Part shown: positions 12,779 to 25,800 of the stretch, one piece after another
Layout: each line of letters starts with the position of its first letter
Numbering within the stretch: the stretch's first letter is position 1
Assembly: GCF_028858725.1 (NCBI RefSeq)
Contig: NC_084767.1
Span: 5,135,501-5,199,500 of the forward strand
Length of the DNA stretch: 64,000 nucleotides
Direction: 5' to 3'
Origin: Colius striatus
Lineage: Eukaryota; Chordata; Aves; Coliiformes; Coliidae
The notes under the pieces: model-generated
Told to the model about the DNA's origin: nothing
The model's database searches: none
The model's input: the letters and a program-made list of their open reading frames with translations, nothing else
Program-made: the position numbers and the translations under genes

Positions 12779-15030
12779 GTAAGAGGAGGTGGACAAACAG
12801 GTATTCTGTGGAAATGGTTTAGATTCTTCTTTAGGTGATTGTCCCCATGAACAGCCTGCTGGGCTTGCATGTGTCCTCAATCTGCAGCCCAGGGGAGTGG
12901 ACACGGAGAACTGGAGGTCTCCAGTTACTGTGGTGCAAGAAACTCCTCTGTGTCCCCTCTGTTTATTTTAATAGCATTTTGTGCTTGCATTGCTACTCTG
13001 CTGGGGACTTGAAAAGACCTGCATGTAACCACCTGCTTCTTTCACAATCTGCTCACCACCTTCCTCATTGTAGTCTGAAGCCCTTTTCTTTCTTGCTGGC
13101 TTGTAGCTTAGGCCTCCATTTCATTGGCCAGAGTGCAGTGTGTTGGCTTTTAAGTCCACACTCAAGTAATTTACCTTTTATAAAAAAATAATCTGGGCAG
13201 TAAAGTTATCTCCAGTTTCTTTTTATTTGTCACTGTGCTTGTAAAACTTCGCTGTCTGCCCATTCAAAGCCAAAACAATGCCACTGTATTAAAAGGATAC
13301 TGCTAAGACAGTAACATAGATTTGAAAGAAACCTTTTAATTGTTACCATACTAAAATATATTGCTCAACAATATTTCACTACTCAGTCTGTACTTGTTTC
13401 CTAGAAATCACTGCTCACTGAAATTAAAGCAAATGTCTTTGGTTTTAGTGTCATTCATTAACCAGGATGGATTTAGTTGTAACCACAGTGCAGAGCTGTG
13501 GCATTTCAGTTTGTGAGCTCACATTCATTTGTTCTTACGGTGATCTCTACGATGGTAGCTAATGAGACTGTACAGGAGCAGAGAAGGAAACACACCTGTG
13601 ATGCTCTGAAACACTGGTTTTAAGTGCAACTCGAGACTTTTTCACGTCCTGCCAGTTAGTGTTGAGTAATTTCCAAAATGCTGTGGGCCTCCTGAGGTAC
13701 AGTGGCTTTTGTGTTGCATCACTGTCAGCTGGGTGCAGTTTGGGAGTCATGAATTGCACTTAATATTCTTTGCAAGTACAAGTACAATTAAGTTTCTTTA
13801 TGTGAAGATGACAGGTTACTTTATCTGAAGTCCCTCTGAACATGAGGCATGTTCTGCTTGCTGTCTCTCTGCCAGCTTACCAATAGGTCTTTACATCCTT
13901 AAATATGTTTGTTCTTATTGGAAGGTCCAACCAAAATCACATATTCTCTGTGTTGGAAACTGTACAGTCAAATCACAAAAGCAAGCCTGCTCACACCAAT
14001 TGCTCACAGCATAACTAAATAAGCCAATTATTGCTAATGTTTTACAGTAGAAAAACCTTGAGTTAACTCAATTAACAAGGCTGTGAGGAAGCATATTTCA
14101 GAGCTGGGCTCTGAGCCAATGTCCAGTCAGTCTGGGTCCCAAACCTACCTTCTCTTCAGTTCTGCTTTGCAGTTCTTACGAGGTTGCCATGATCCCAGCC
14201 TTCTTTATTTTGCCTTAACTATGTACTAGGATATATCAAATTGACAGTACTTAAAATTGTATACCTGGAAGTTCTGGCCTACAATCTTCAGGTAACAGTG
14301 TAGACATCCCCATTGACCAGCACAGGGGATTAAAGGGTTTCTAGCAAACAGCTGTGAGGAGATCCACGCTCCATTTGGCGTGAAGGTTGATGGGGACGAA
14401 GGGACATTTACCACGTGTGAAGATGCATGAGTAGAGTAGATGTCCATAAAACCAGTCATTCCTGTGAAAGAGCACCAAAGATGTGTCATTCATTTCTGTT
14501 AATGCCAGTTGAATGGACAAGGCACTTGGAACATCTCTGTTTGGATAATCTGCATCACAAAAGTTTGCAGCTCATATTCTTCCTGAGTCAGGTGCACCAA
14601 ACCTTACACGGTGCAGAAGACAGCTGTTATGCCATACCCCGTGGTTTTATTGCAGGTTGTGAGGTCCAGTGTAAGACAGACAACTAAAGAAGTTGTGGAT
14701 CCCTGCAAAGTTCACAGAGATTGTAAGAGCTTGAGAGAGAAATGGCAAAAGTAGCCAGTCTTTCAAATGCTTTTTTTCCCCTGTCAGGGTAACTAGAAGT
14801 TACAACTGAAAAGCCTGCTCTGAGTTAGAAATGCATTTTGTTTTAAGTCTGGTGCACTGAGAGCAGATGAATGCTGGAGACTTTCTCCATGCTCAGGCTA
14901 TGTCTTCTCTTCCAGGACCATGCACAGAGTTTTAGGGTTTTTTTTTAACCCATCTTCCTCCAGAGCCTCACAGTGATGACATCTGCAACATTTGTGTCCT
15001 AATCTGTTCTCTGTGGTTGATTCCTTCCAG
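12779..15030 (+). other. SLC26A2 intron 2 (phase 0)
   Basis: The donor is cag|gtaagagg at 12779 and the acceptor is ttccttccag at 15030, both canonical. It interrupts the coding region after Tyr-Gln, the conserved position in vertebrate SLC26A2. If retained, the reading frame would run only to the TGA at 12836-12838, giving a truncated 233-residue product. No other gene or recognisable repeat was found inside. Confidence 0.85.
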
Positions 15031-16536
15031 GTGGCCATGGGTTTCTTTCACGTTGGCTTTGTCTCAGTGTACCTCTCTGATTCGTTACTGAGTGGATTTG
15101 TCACAGGTGCTTCCTTCACTGTCCTAACTTCACAAGCCAAGTATATCCTGGGCCTGAACATTCCACGGAGCAATGGCATTGGCTCCCTCATAACCACGTG
15201 GATAAACATCTTCAGGAACATACACAAGACCAACATCTGTGATCTCATCACCAGCCTTTTGTGCTTTCTTGTACTTATACCAACCAAAGAGCTCAATGAA
15301 CGTTTTAAGTCCAGGCTCAAGGCTCCAGTACCAGTTGAACTAGCTGTGGTTGTAGCAGCTACTCTGGCATCTCACTTTGGGAAGCTGAGAGACACTTACG
15401 GCTCGAGCATTGCTGGACACATCCCAACTGGGTTTCTGCCACCTCAGCCTCCAGAGTGGAGCCTGATTCCTAATGTGGCTTTGGATGCTATCCCCATAGC
15501 TATTATTGGCTTTGCCATCACCGTCTCCCTCTCAGAGATGTTTGCCAAGAAGCATGGTTACTCTGTGAAGGTCAACCAGGAAATGTATGCCATTGGCTTC
15601 TGCAACATCATTCCCACTTTCTTCCATTGCTTCACAACGAGTGCAGCTCTTGCTAAGACTCTTGTGAAGGAGTCCACAGGCTGTAGGACACAGATATCTG
15701 GCTTGATAACTAGTTTGGTAATCCTGCTAGTCCTCCTTGTGATTGCACCTTTGTTTTATTCCCTTCAGAAGTGTGTCCTTGCTGTCATAACCATTGTAAA
15801 CCTCAGAGGAGCCCTGCGCAAGTTCAAGGACCTGCCAAAGATGTGGCATTTGAGCAGAGTGGACACGGTGATCTGGTTAGTTACCATGGCAGCCACATCA
15901 CTCATCAGTACTGAGATTGGTCTCTTGGTTGGTGTTTGCTTCTCTATGCTCTGTGTCATCTTCCGAACTCAGAGACCGGAGGCACCGCTGCTTGGCTGGG
16001 TGGCAGAATCCGAGACCTATGAATCCCTGTCTGCTTACAAGAACTTGCAAACCAAGCCAGGAATCGTGGTGTTCCGTTTTGAAGCACCTCTGTACTACAT
16101 CAACAAAGAGTGCTTTAAATCCACCCTGTACAAGCAAACTGGGGTCAACCCAGTCTGGGTGAAGGCAGCAAAGAAAAAGGCAGCCAAAAGGATGCTTAGA
16201 GAGAAAGAAGTGGATTCTGGTGGCAACCAGACCAACATCTCCGTGGATTTTGTCTCTGAACCTCTTGGGTTTCACACAATAGTGATTGACTGTTGTGCAG
16301 TACAGTTCCTGGACACAGCAGGAATACGCACGCTCAAAGAGGTCTGCAAGGACTACAGGGACATAGATGTCCAGGTACTACTGGCCCAGTGCAATCCTTC
16401 AGTGAGGAGCTCCCTGATCCGAGGAGAGTTCTTTAAAGAGGGGGAGGACCACCTTCTCTTCCACAGTGTGCACCAGGCTGTGGACTTTGCCTTGGATGTA
16501 CAGGGGCACGATGGGACCGGCACTTCTAAGAACTAA
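15031..16536 (+). CDS. SLC26A2: SLC26A2 sulfate transporter, coding exon 2 (residues 215-715)
   Basis: This exon carries the rest of the transporter domain and the cytosolic STAS domain. The start is set by the acceptor at 15030; sequence upstream of it is intronic even though the frame stays open. Landmarks are [18 protein letters not shown] (about 235-252), SHFGKL...AGHIPTGF (about 328-349), the [14 protein letters not shown] block (about 396-409) and [15 protein letters not shown] (about 417-431). In this last block A422-K423 align with the Ser-Arg pair at the central anion site of prestin. [12 protein letters not shown] follows at about 468-479. The STAS domain starts near 555 ([15 protein letters not shown]) and continues after a Lys-rich linker (about 592-622) with [17 protein letters not shown] (about 629-645) to about 703. 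The stop is TAA at 16534-16536. The total of 715 residues is a little shorter than human (739). No frameshift or missing core motif is seen. Confidence 0.96.
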   Translation: MAMGFFHVGFVSVYLSDSLLSGFVTGASFTVLTSQAKYILGLNIPRSNGIGSLITTWINIFRNIHKTNICDLITSLLCFLVLIPTKELNERFKSRLKAPVPVELAVVVAATLASHFGKLRDTYGSSIAGHIPTGFLPPQPPEWSLIPNVALDAIPIAIIGFAITVSLSEMFAKKHGYSVKVNQEMYAIGFCNIIPTFFHCFTTSAALAKTLVKESTGCRTQISGLITSLVILLVLLVIAPLFYSLQKCVLAVITIVNLRGALRKFKDLPKMWHLSRVDTVIWLVTMAATSLISTEIGLLVGVCFSMLCVIFRTQRPEAPLLGWVAESETYESLSAYKNLQTKPGIVVFRFEAPLYYINKECFKSTLYKQTGVNPVWVKAAKKKAAKRMLREKEVDSGGNQTNISVDFVSEPLGFHTIVIDCCAVQFLDTAGIRTLKEVCKDYRDIDVQVLLAQCNPSVRSSLIRGEFFKEGEDHLLFHSVHQAVDFALDVQGHDGTGTSKN

Positions 16537-16603
16537 CTTTGGAAAGGCAGCAAGCTGGAGCAAAGCCTGGGAGAAAATGGCTGTGGAGCAGTATGTCTAT
16601 GCA

Positions 16604-16617
16604 ATATATATATATAT
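16604..16617. repeat. (AT)n microsatellite
   Basis: A run of about seven AT dinucleotides lies roughly 70 bp after the SLC26A2 stop codon, probably within the 3'UTR. It is likely length-polymorphic. Confidence 0.8.
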
Positions 16618-19600
16618 GCACTCAGATAAAAAGAGACAAGGTGGTTGTTAACACACTGATTACTGTGCAGTCTGTGTTGATGCTTTAAATTTGCCTGCTG
16701 GATATAGTAATTCAATAGGTGGCACCGAATGAAGGTGATTCTTAACTTGATTATGGCCAATCTGTGAATCTTAAGATGGTTGTTCATCTCATTTCTCTTC
16801 TTTCTAAAACTTTCCATGTCTCAGTTCCTCTCTGGGTTTTCATTGTCAGCACTGAAGTTTCTATCATAACCCTGTCCTTACGGCTGGGACGGGATTTTGA
16901 AGTTACCTGGACATCTTGTCCAGACAAATCAAGAGAGGCAGCTGGTATCTTGTCCCTCATTTTTGGCATTGCTTTTCCATATCACTCCACCCTTGTGTTT
17001 TCAAAGGAATTGTTGATGGTATCTGTGATTTTGTAGCCTCCTTGAATTTGATACAGATACAACTTTTATTCAGAGGTGACTGTTTAGAAGTCTGATTCGT
17101 GCTTATGGCCAGTCATTTGTTTTCCTAACGTTTAGGAGCTCTTTAGAATGTGGACATTAGGTAGGGAAAGTCTCTAATCCTTGAATTTCAGCAGAAAACA
17201 ATGCCTTATAGTCAGTTTTGTGTGACAGGCAGACAGAATCACAGGCATCAAAATAAGAAGGGCTGAATAGATTATCCACCATCTGTCCAAATTTGTCCAT
17301 GTCAACACTAACTACATGTGTGGATGGAGCTTTTATTGACCTTAGGCCCTTTACGTGGGCTCTATCGTGGATGTTGTATAACAGGGATAGACAACCCAAA
17401 AAATACAGGCATTAGGAAAGGAGCCAGAGGAAATCTTTGCTGAAAGTTCTTTCACTGTGTTAGTGAAAACAGAACTTTGCACTTTGATTTTAAATTATGC
17501 AGAACAGAGAAGAGTGCTTATTCTTCATCCTGAAGTGCAAGCACTGGGTAGGGAGAGGTGCTCTTTTCTAACACCAATAGAATACAATTATGAAGGCAGA
17601 ACTGAGAGATGAACAGTTTTTACTGAGTACTAGCTATACATAGCACACAGTACATCCTTGGAAGATGGTGGAGTCTCCCAGGAGAGTTTGTCGTCTAAAT
17701 TACAGGCTCTTCACAGCTTTCAAAAGGGAAAAGGTGCTGTATGCAGACAATGTTCTCATCTTTAATCATGCAAAAATAATGTCAGGAGTAAAACAAAGGA
17801 AAAAATGCAGTATGAATTGTGAAATGTTTTCTGAACAGACATGTATTTTGAGTTTAGGAATGTTATCTCTTTTTTTTTTTCTGAGTTAGGACCAGTAACT
17901 ATTCTTTTCTTCTTATGAGAGCTGCAATGTCACATATCACTTTAGTCTAAGAGGTGGGACCTCAAGAGAAGGATTAGAAAACAGCAAGATGAGTTCCAGG
18001 ACCTGGCAGCTTTCATATGTTAACTGAACCTACCACATGTTTTAGGACATCATAGCAGTGTACAGATATACTGTGGGAGATGGGGGATGGTTGTAGCATA
18101 TATTGAAAAGGAGCACGAAACTCAGATTTCTCTGTGTTTTCTCTGTTCTAGAACTGGCATTGTTAAGGAAACAGGGCTCCAAGAGAAAATGCTAAAGCTT
18201 CTGCAGTAGTCAAACCCACAAGTATTGTTCTTTCTCAGCCTTAAGGCATGTTTATATGGGGAGATGAATCCCAAACAGCTACTGCCAAATTTTCTCTCCT
18301 TTTTTTTTTTCCCCTGCAGTAACCTCCCATGTGAAATTTTTTGTTCTGGGCTAAGAATCCTTTATGCAGTTTGGATAATTATAATTACTGAATTGTTATT
18401 ACCAGGGTGGATTAGCCTAAGCCCTATAAAAGCTGTGAGTGTGGTTACCACCTCACAGGGGGAATGAGCACAGGATGGAGATTACCTTTTAATTCCTCAC
18501 TATACCTGTTCTGGGTTGAGTTCCCATTCAGAACCCCCCGGGTTGGTGTCAAGAGATTGCTGTGACAGCTGGGTGCCAGCTTGGGAAGGCTTGTCACTGT
18601 GGGGGTGGTTTGTACTGAGCTTTTCACCAGAGGTCTGTTTGTGCGGGGCCACTGACACCTGGCTGGTGTCTGGGGAGCCGTGCAGACCTATACATGTGCA
18701 TTCAGCTGGTGGCAGTGCCATGGCCTGGGGGAGTCTCTTTTCAGCACAGTTTGGTCCCTGAAAGCATCTCTAGAACTCTGAACAAAAGCCTTGATACCAT
18801 TTTAAAATGCTGATTGTAATGAGTATTTCTCAAGTGAGCCAAAGGTTGCTAGGTGCAATGCCTGCTTGTCAAAGCCCTGATGAAAAATCACAGCACAGCA
18901 AATAATGAGCAGTGTAGTTGTTACTGCACATGTTCCTGCCTACCTGCAGCTACTTATTCTCACTCCTTTGCCCCTCAGATGTGAGCAGCTGCGAGGCAGA
19001 GGAAGAATTAGCAGATGGCCAGGAGACTTCCTCTGAGTCAGGTCAGCTACAGGTAGGGTAGAAGTAGAAACTGCTCTGGATGATTCTTCCCTCTTGACAC
19101 CCACATCTCTGCTCTCCTGTACTCTTTCTGTGCTGCCTAGGTGGAGATTTTTTTGACCTGTGACCCTATACAAGTTTGTGTAGCCAAATTATAGCTGAGA
19201 AGAGGAAAATAACAATTATTAAAAGGTGTTTTTTCAAATCCATTTCTACTCATGCCAAGAAGGGAGGAACAGCAATGTTACTTCCAAGAAATACACACTT
19301 TCCTCTGCTAGCAGGATGCATATTTATAGCTCTTGGGTATTTGTTTGCATAAAAGCACAATAAAAGAGCCATAAATTGATTTTTTCCCCAAAGAATTAAT
19401 CTAGATTACAGATAAAAGATGGACTGAAGTGATTTATGCTTAGCTAGAGCACATTGTAGTTGGCTTCGGTGCTGTTTGTGCAGCCACAACTGGCAGTAGT
19501 GCCTCCAAATTCCACTTCAATCAAAACACAAGAAATGATATTAAAATGCAACAGCAGAAGCAGCCAGCCAGCCTAAAGGACAACTTTTGATGTTCTTATT

Positions 19601-19797
19601 TAAGATCATGTTGAGAGGTCATAATATTAAAAAGCCTGTGTTAATGCACACAGCTATGGGTAAAAGGGAACAGAAACAAATGCCATTTGCCAGAGAGTTG
19701 GGTATAATAGAGAGTCCTTTGGAATTGACTAAAGATTGGATTCATGGCTGGAATTTCTTAAAACAGTGGGTTTTCAGCCCTTTTCCTTTTAGCCTAG

Positions 19798-19803
19798 AAT
19801 AAA
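19798..19803 (+). terminator. Candidate polyadenylation signal AATAAA
   Basis: A canonical hexamer lies about 3.26 kb after the SLC26A2 stop. An earlier one (cacaataaaagag) is at 19359-19364. Either could end the transcript; neither has decisive downstream evidence. Confidence 0.3.
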
Positions 19804-22800
19804 TTTTGGCAGAGAGGTGAATCTGATTTAAGCCTACTGGCAAGAAGCACATTTTGCTTGAGTATGTTTATGGACCCTTTGGAAGTAGTTCAATTTCACC
19901 TTTAGCAATCAGGGACCACTGATTGAAAACTGTTGCTCTAAAGAATTTGTTTTTTAAGGGAATCTCATATATATACACACTTACATATGTGTGTACATAT
20001 ATATCTCCACACACAGCTTTTGCTGCTGTATGATGGATGCAGCAGCTCTGTATATCCAATGATACTTGTTTCTGTCCTGGAGAGGGCTCTTCTGCCGCCT
20101 TCTGTTTTAAATGAACAGTAGAAAACACGTACCAGGTTTCATATGGGGAAATCTGCTGTACCCACTGCCTTCTAGGCCTTCCCATACCCCTGCCTCACAG
20201 TTTAATTTGTAATCTATAGGAAGAGAGAATCTCAGAATGATTGGTTTGTGTTTATGCATCTGTCCAGAATAGGAACATTCATCCCAGGTGCAACCTTCAA
20301 AACCCCAGGCCAGGCCGGAAGATGGTATAAATCAGTTGATCTCCATTCCCAAGTGTACTAATCAGCAATTATCAGTCTAAATGAAGAATTAGGAGATCAT
20401 TAGCACATTCATTAATGACAACAACACAGCATTATGGAAATTAACACTCAGAGTCTCAGCCACACTAAAGACTTCTGGAAATGTAAGTAGTCTCCTGCTA
20501 AATGTCAGGCTCTTTTTAATGTTTATTGCTGCTATAGATAGTAGTGTCAGTTCCTCCCAGTGTGGCATTTGCACCAGTAAATGTTTTACTTGTGTGAATG
20601 TTTTGACACTGAAGCAATGTTCAGTCCACTTTATAGACCAGGCAAAGGTACTGCAGTGGGGCACATGGTGCTTGTTTTTGATTTATAATGACATTACCAG
20701 CCTTAGTCTTGTGTGATTTAGTGATCCAGATTTCCTTGTGAGCTGTTGTAGGTTCATCTGCTCCCCTCTAACTCACTCCAGATCCACCTCCACCTTCTCG
20801 ATGCTTCTTTCTGGGTGTTGCTGTAAGACCTTGCATGTGGTTGACTGTAAATAGAAGAATCATTGCCTTTATGTATGTTGTTACTACCTGTCACCTGCTA
20901 CTCAATTTTCATGCCAGACCTTTTGATAAAGCTAAAGCTTCTGAAAAGAGAGTGTAGTTTATCCCCCAAACCCCACTGGTCCTCTGTGTGCTGGGACTGT
21001 GGGCAGCTGGTGTGTTCTGCCATGAGTGTGCTGGAGCCTGAGCCCAGTGTGGGGCTGTGCCAGGGTTTGTGTAACTGCAGGAGTAACAGTACTACCCAGG
21101 AATGACATTAACCCAGAGGTGTCTGTTGGGGCACTGTGACACTGTGTTACGTAGCCATGTGCCTTTCTCCATAGTGAGTATAATAATAACACAGGACCTA
21201 GTTTCTGCCCAGTGCTGCTGCATGAGTCACTGTCCTGAGTGGCATATGTAAGGGATTCCATGCTTATTTAGTTTTATCTAATTTTAATGGAAGCCTGCAC
21301 GAGGCTCTCCCAGCCTGGGCAGCAGAGCTTCCATGGCTGCAGTGCTCCTTCCCTTTGGGCTGCAGTCATGAGGGGAAAGGTGCTCTCTCTTGGGGAAAAA
21401 CACAGCCTTTGCTTCATATCCACTCCCTTCTGCTGGCTGGGGTCAAGAGACATTAAAATCCACTGCTGATGAGCGTGAGGTGCAGAGGTGAGGTATTGCA
21501 GGCAGGAAAGCATCCTACCTGCCCCACCAGGGTTTTAAGCTGGTCAATACTCAGCTGCTGAGGTCAGCCATGAACTCTGCCTATGCCAGATCCTAGAGAT
21601 AAATCTTACTGGTGGGGTCCAGTCTTTCTGTGGCCAAACCTCCCTCGAGAACACCGCTTCCCTGGATATCTCCTTGGGTCCAGTTCTCTGAACCTTTCAC
21701 CCAAAGGCTGTGCTAACTCACTGTCCCCCACCATGCTTAGCTACCTGCTGTCATCCAGACTGCTGGTACAAAGGGCTTCTGAGAGGTTGAAGTGCAGGAC
21801 TACCTGTGCTGGGCATGCAGCAGGGATCACCCAGGCTCAGCAGTGGCACAGCGAGGAGCATGGCTGGGCTATAGGAAGCTGCTGGTCCAGAAGAAGATGT
21901 ACAAATTGGAACAAGAGGCAGCCCTTTGAGGGTGAAACTCTTCAGGCAAGCAGTTTGTTTCAGGGCATTATCTGATGTGGGGCTTTTTTCCCCCACATGC
22001 TTTTGGGAAGGTGAACAAATGATTGAGGTAATGGACACGGTTTAATTCTTTTTACCAATAAGGCAAAGCTCATGAAGCTGTGATGCAGACAGCAGTCATC
22101 TGCTGCTCAATCCATACCAGGTGCTTTTATCTCTCTTAAGTTATTTTGCTTTGCTGAGTCTCAGTATAAGATACCATTGTGTGACTTCAATATTGATGTA
22201 CCTGTCTGCACTAGAAGGGCTTTGCACTTGTACTATGCTGGCATAGATAAAAGCAGCAGTGTCTTTAGTGCAGACATTGCATGGTGAATGACCTTGTTAA
22301 CTCCCAAGAGTTACTTGTGCTTGATTATCATGTTTGTAAGCTTTTGTAGGATCAGCTGCTCATGTGTAAAAACTACCTGATCTTTACAGTTTCAGTCAAA
22401 TTCCACTTGAGGTGGAACTAGTTCTGAATCCTGCTCTTTCTTTTGAGAAAGCGAGGCCTCTGGTTAGGGAAAAAGGCAAATATTGTATCTATTTCATAGA
22501 ATAATTAGTACCTTTCTCTTTTATTTTCCATATTGCTATTCACTAATGTGCAAATACAGAGGAACTGTTTCAGGATTGGATAGAGAATCAAGTCTCCATT
22601 GAGTAAATTTACTGCCAAAAACATTGTAATTCCAGCTCTGAAAGCACTTAGCTCTTAGTCTGACTCCCAGATGATCTCAGGACTCCCCAGGAAGAAAGGA
22701 AGTGAAACATTTTGCTGGACTTAGGTCCAGTTCTTTTGTGTCTTATTTTTTTACATAAGGAAGTAAATTTTATCTATATTTGAAATGCAACTGAAACATG

Positions 22801-25800
22801 ATTAAGGAAAGGTAAAGCCTCACTTTTTCTGAAGAGCACATGATGTTTTGAGTTCATGGGACTCTCAAGTCCCTGACCATCATCTCTGGCATCTTGATAT
22901 GTTCTGGGGGATGATTTTTGACTTATTTAAAATGCAGAATAATTTGAGCTACATGTGAGAGTGTCTTTTAGAATAACCAAAATGACAGATTTTGCCTGGA
23001 GTAGGTTTTTAAAGTTGGGGAATCAGTTCAACCCAATGACCTCAGGAATGGAACAGAGCATTGGTCGGCTGACCTAACCAGTTTACAAAATCCTTGATTT
23101 GATTACAATGTGGAAAAGTTGTTTACTATGTATAAAAGCTTGTCTTACTCTTTACTGTGACTGATCTGTGCAGTAAAACCAAAGTGTGTTAAGGTTTCCT
23201 GCATTGGGGTGGTGGATTGGGAGTGCTGGGTGGGGTGCTTGCTGGCACAGACCTTGCCTTGTGCCCAACCTGGGGGGAGATGTGTTGCCATTGGCCCCTC
23301 ATTGAGTGCTGTGCTCACTGACCAAACCTTTGTCATGTAAGTTGTGTTTTGTCAATCATCTTCTCATGTCCTACTGTCAGCTATGGGATATAGCCTCTGG
23401 ATGTTGTTGACTGTCCTTTGCACTCCCTCTGTTAGATCTGTATCAATTGTCATTTGAAAATGCTGATGTGCCTTATTGTAGATTTGTTAGCACATGAATT
23501 TTCTGTCATATATGGGCAAATCTTTGGGATCTATCACCATTAAAAGACGATTTTTATGTGTTTTCCTGTTGTCAGACATATGCTTGGTACCTTAAAAGAT
23601 GCTGCATGATAAGAAAAGATGCATCCATGATAAGAAAAGCCCCAGGTATTTGAGCAGTGAGTCCCTTGTCCCTGTTTCTCCAGTGGACTGTGCCCATCAC
23701 AGGTGTCAAACACCACGTACACACAGCTGTGTGCCCTGTTCTCCTGTGCCGAGTCTGGTGCCCATGGAGACAGGTATGGAAGCTTCCTGCCAATGTCAAC
23801 CAGGGCACTGGGTGGTGACACGTGGCCAGCAGCAGACCTTTGCTTCCTCCTGACTTTGGTGCCCTGTGCCACCCTGCTGCAGTTTGTCTCCTGGATAACA
23901 CCATGTCGTAAGCGATGTGGAGGCGATGATATGACGAGTGCCGGTGAGCAGCACCCTCCTGTGGGCTGGGTCCATATTCCTGCAGTGCCAGAAATGATGA
24001 GATTTGGTTGGGTTTGGCACTATTTGCACTCTACAATATGTGTAGCTACAATGCATGGTATTGCACGTCAGCCTTACAGAATTGCTGCAAGTGTATTTCA
24101 GGGTTATTTGGTGTAACAGCTTATGTGACTTGGTCAAGTCGTGGCCAGTTAGAGTCAGAGCAGAAATGAATGCAGCTCTGGGCAGTTACTGTGAGCATTT
24201 TCTCTGCATAAATGTCCTTGAGTTATAAAAAAGATTTTCCTGACCTAGCACAGCTCAGCTTTTACCTGAGGATGCTTTTTACCTTAGGAGACCTCAGTGC
24301 ACATGCTGTAGGTTTTGTGCTGGTGCCAAGAGAGCAGTAGGAGCACTCCATTATGGAGAATGTTAGCAGGAGCTTTCCACTCCCTTGCAAAGCGTAGGAC
24401 AGCCATTGCCTTCAGCATAGTGACTCCAGTTCCTGCTGATACAGACTTGAGATAACTGGCTTCAGTCACCCTTTACACGTGCTACTCAAGGCTCTACCTT
24501 ACCTGCTGACAACTAATTCTCACCATACAGTCTCCTGTAGTAGATGAGGCCCCACAGCCCCGTCTGCTGGATAGTGGTGTGGTAGAGGCTGCTTGGGAAG
24601 GGTGTACCAGGGGGTCCAGCCTATGCAGAGCCCTCCCAGTACCTGGTAAATAGTAGCCTAGAGCTTTCCTGAGCACTTACACCTGTGTTACAACTTTTGG
24701 AGTGCTTCTGTGTGAAGCTTCCTAACCCTTTTTCTCCAGCACGATGACTACCACCACACACTGTGACAGTTGTTGTGTGAAAAAGCTTCTCCTGTTTAAA
24801 GTCTAATAGCAGAGCTAATCTTTTCATATAGCAGGTAGTTGGAGATGTGCTGTGGTTTCTGGGCTTCTTACCCACCTGCTAGAGCATCTTTCTGTCCTGT
24901 GGCTTAGAGATGTGACTTCTGTAGGATCCCTCTTTTACTGCCTTGGTACATGAGGAGCTGGTGTGGGATGGCTGCTGAGAGAGCCCAAAGCCTGACATAG
25001 AGCCTGCTGTGCTGTGGTGGGAGACAAGTTGTGTTAACTGCAAAGAGGGTGACCCTGAGAGCCAGCCAACAGCTATGGGGAAAGCAGCTTCCCACCAGCA
25101 TGGCCTCAGTGCTGGAAAGGGCTCATAGGCAACCACACAGGTCAAGCCTGAAACAATGCCAAGTAGCCTGGGCCAAATGCCAATGCAGTATGAAACAGAA
25201 ATGCATCTCCCTGTTTACTTCCACTGTATTCATCTGTAATTAATTTAATCTGTTTACAGAGCCATTATAGCATTTTCAGTTATTAGCTTGGTGATCTGGA
25301 AATGGGTTGTAAGCACCGGACACTTTCATGTTTTTCCCTGCATGGCAAACAGCAACAAAGCGCTGTGAAAGTTGGCAGGGAATCATTTTCACCCTCCTGA
25401 TAAAAACTGGGACTGCTCCTCAAATCTTCTAGCTAATGTACTTGGAAGTGCTGGGGGAAGGAATTGTAGCAGGGTGTTAGTGGAGCAGAGCCAGCCTGCA
25501 GTGTCCTCCATAGCTGGACACTTGAAGTGGGGTGTATGACCTCTGTGGCCAAAGATGCTCTTCCAAGTCCTCTTAGATCTGCTACTGCTGCACTGAATCT
25601 CTTTCCAAGGACTTATGCTCTATCTCACATCTTTCAAAATGCCCTAAAAAACATTCCTTGCTTCTCTGTCTTCATGGCTCATTGCTGGAAGCGAGCAGTA
25701 GTTTACATAGATGCTCTTTATCATCATTTCTTTGTAGGTTCCTTGGTCCCTCTCAGACTTCAGAGTGGCATGGCTGCACAACCGTGTGCAGCCACAGGGT

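Larger units (their letters stand above)
16537..19803 (+). other. Presumed SLC26A2 3'UTR and flank
   Basis: No AATAAA is evident close to the stop codon. The first good hexamers I found are at 19359-19364 and 19798-19803, so the 3'UTR may be about 3 kb, in line with the long 3'UTR of the human gene. A short AT microsatellite lies at 16604-16617. The true cleavage site cannot be set from sequence alone, and part of this interval may be intergenic. Confidence 0.4.
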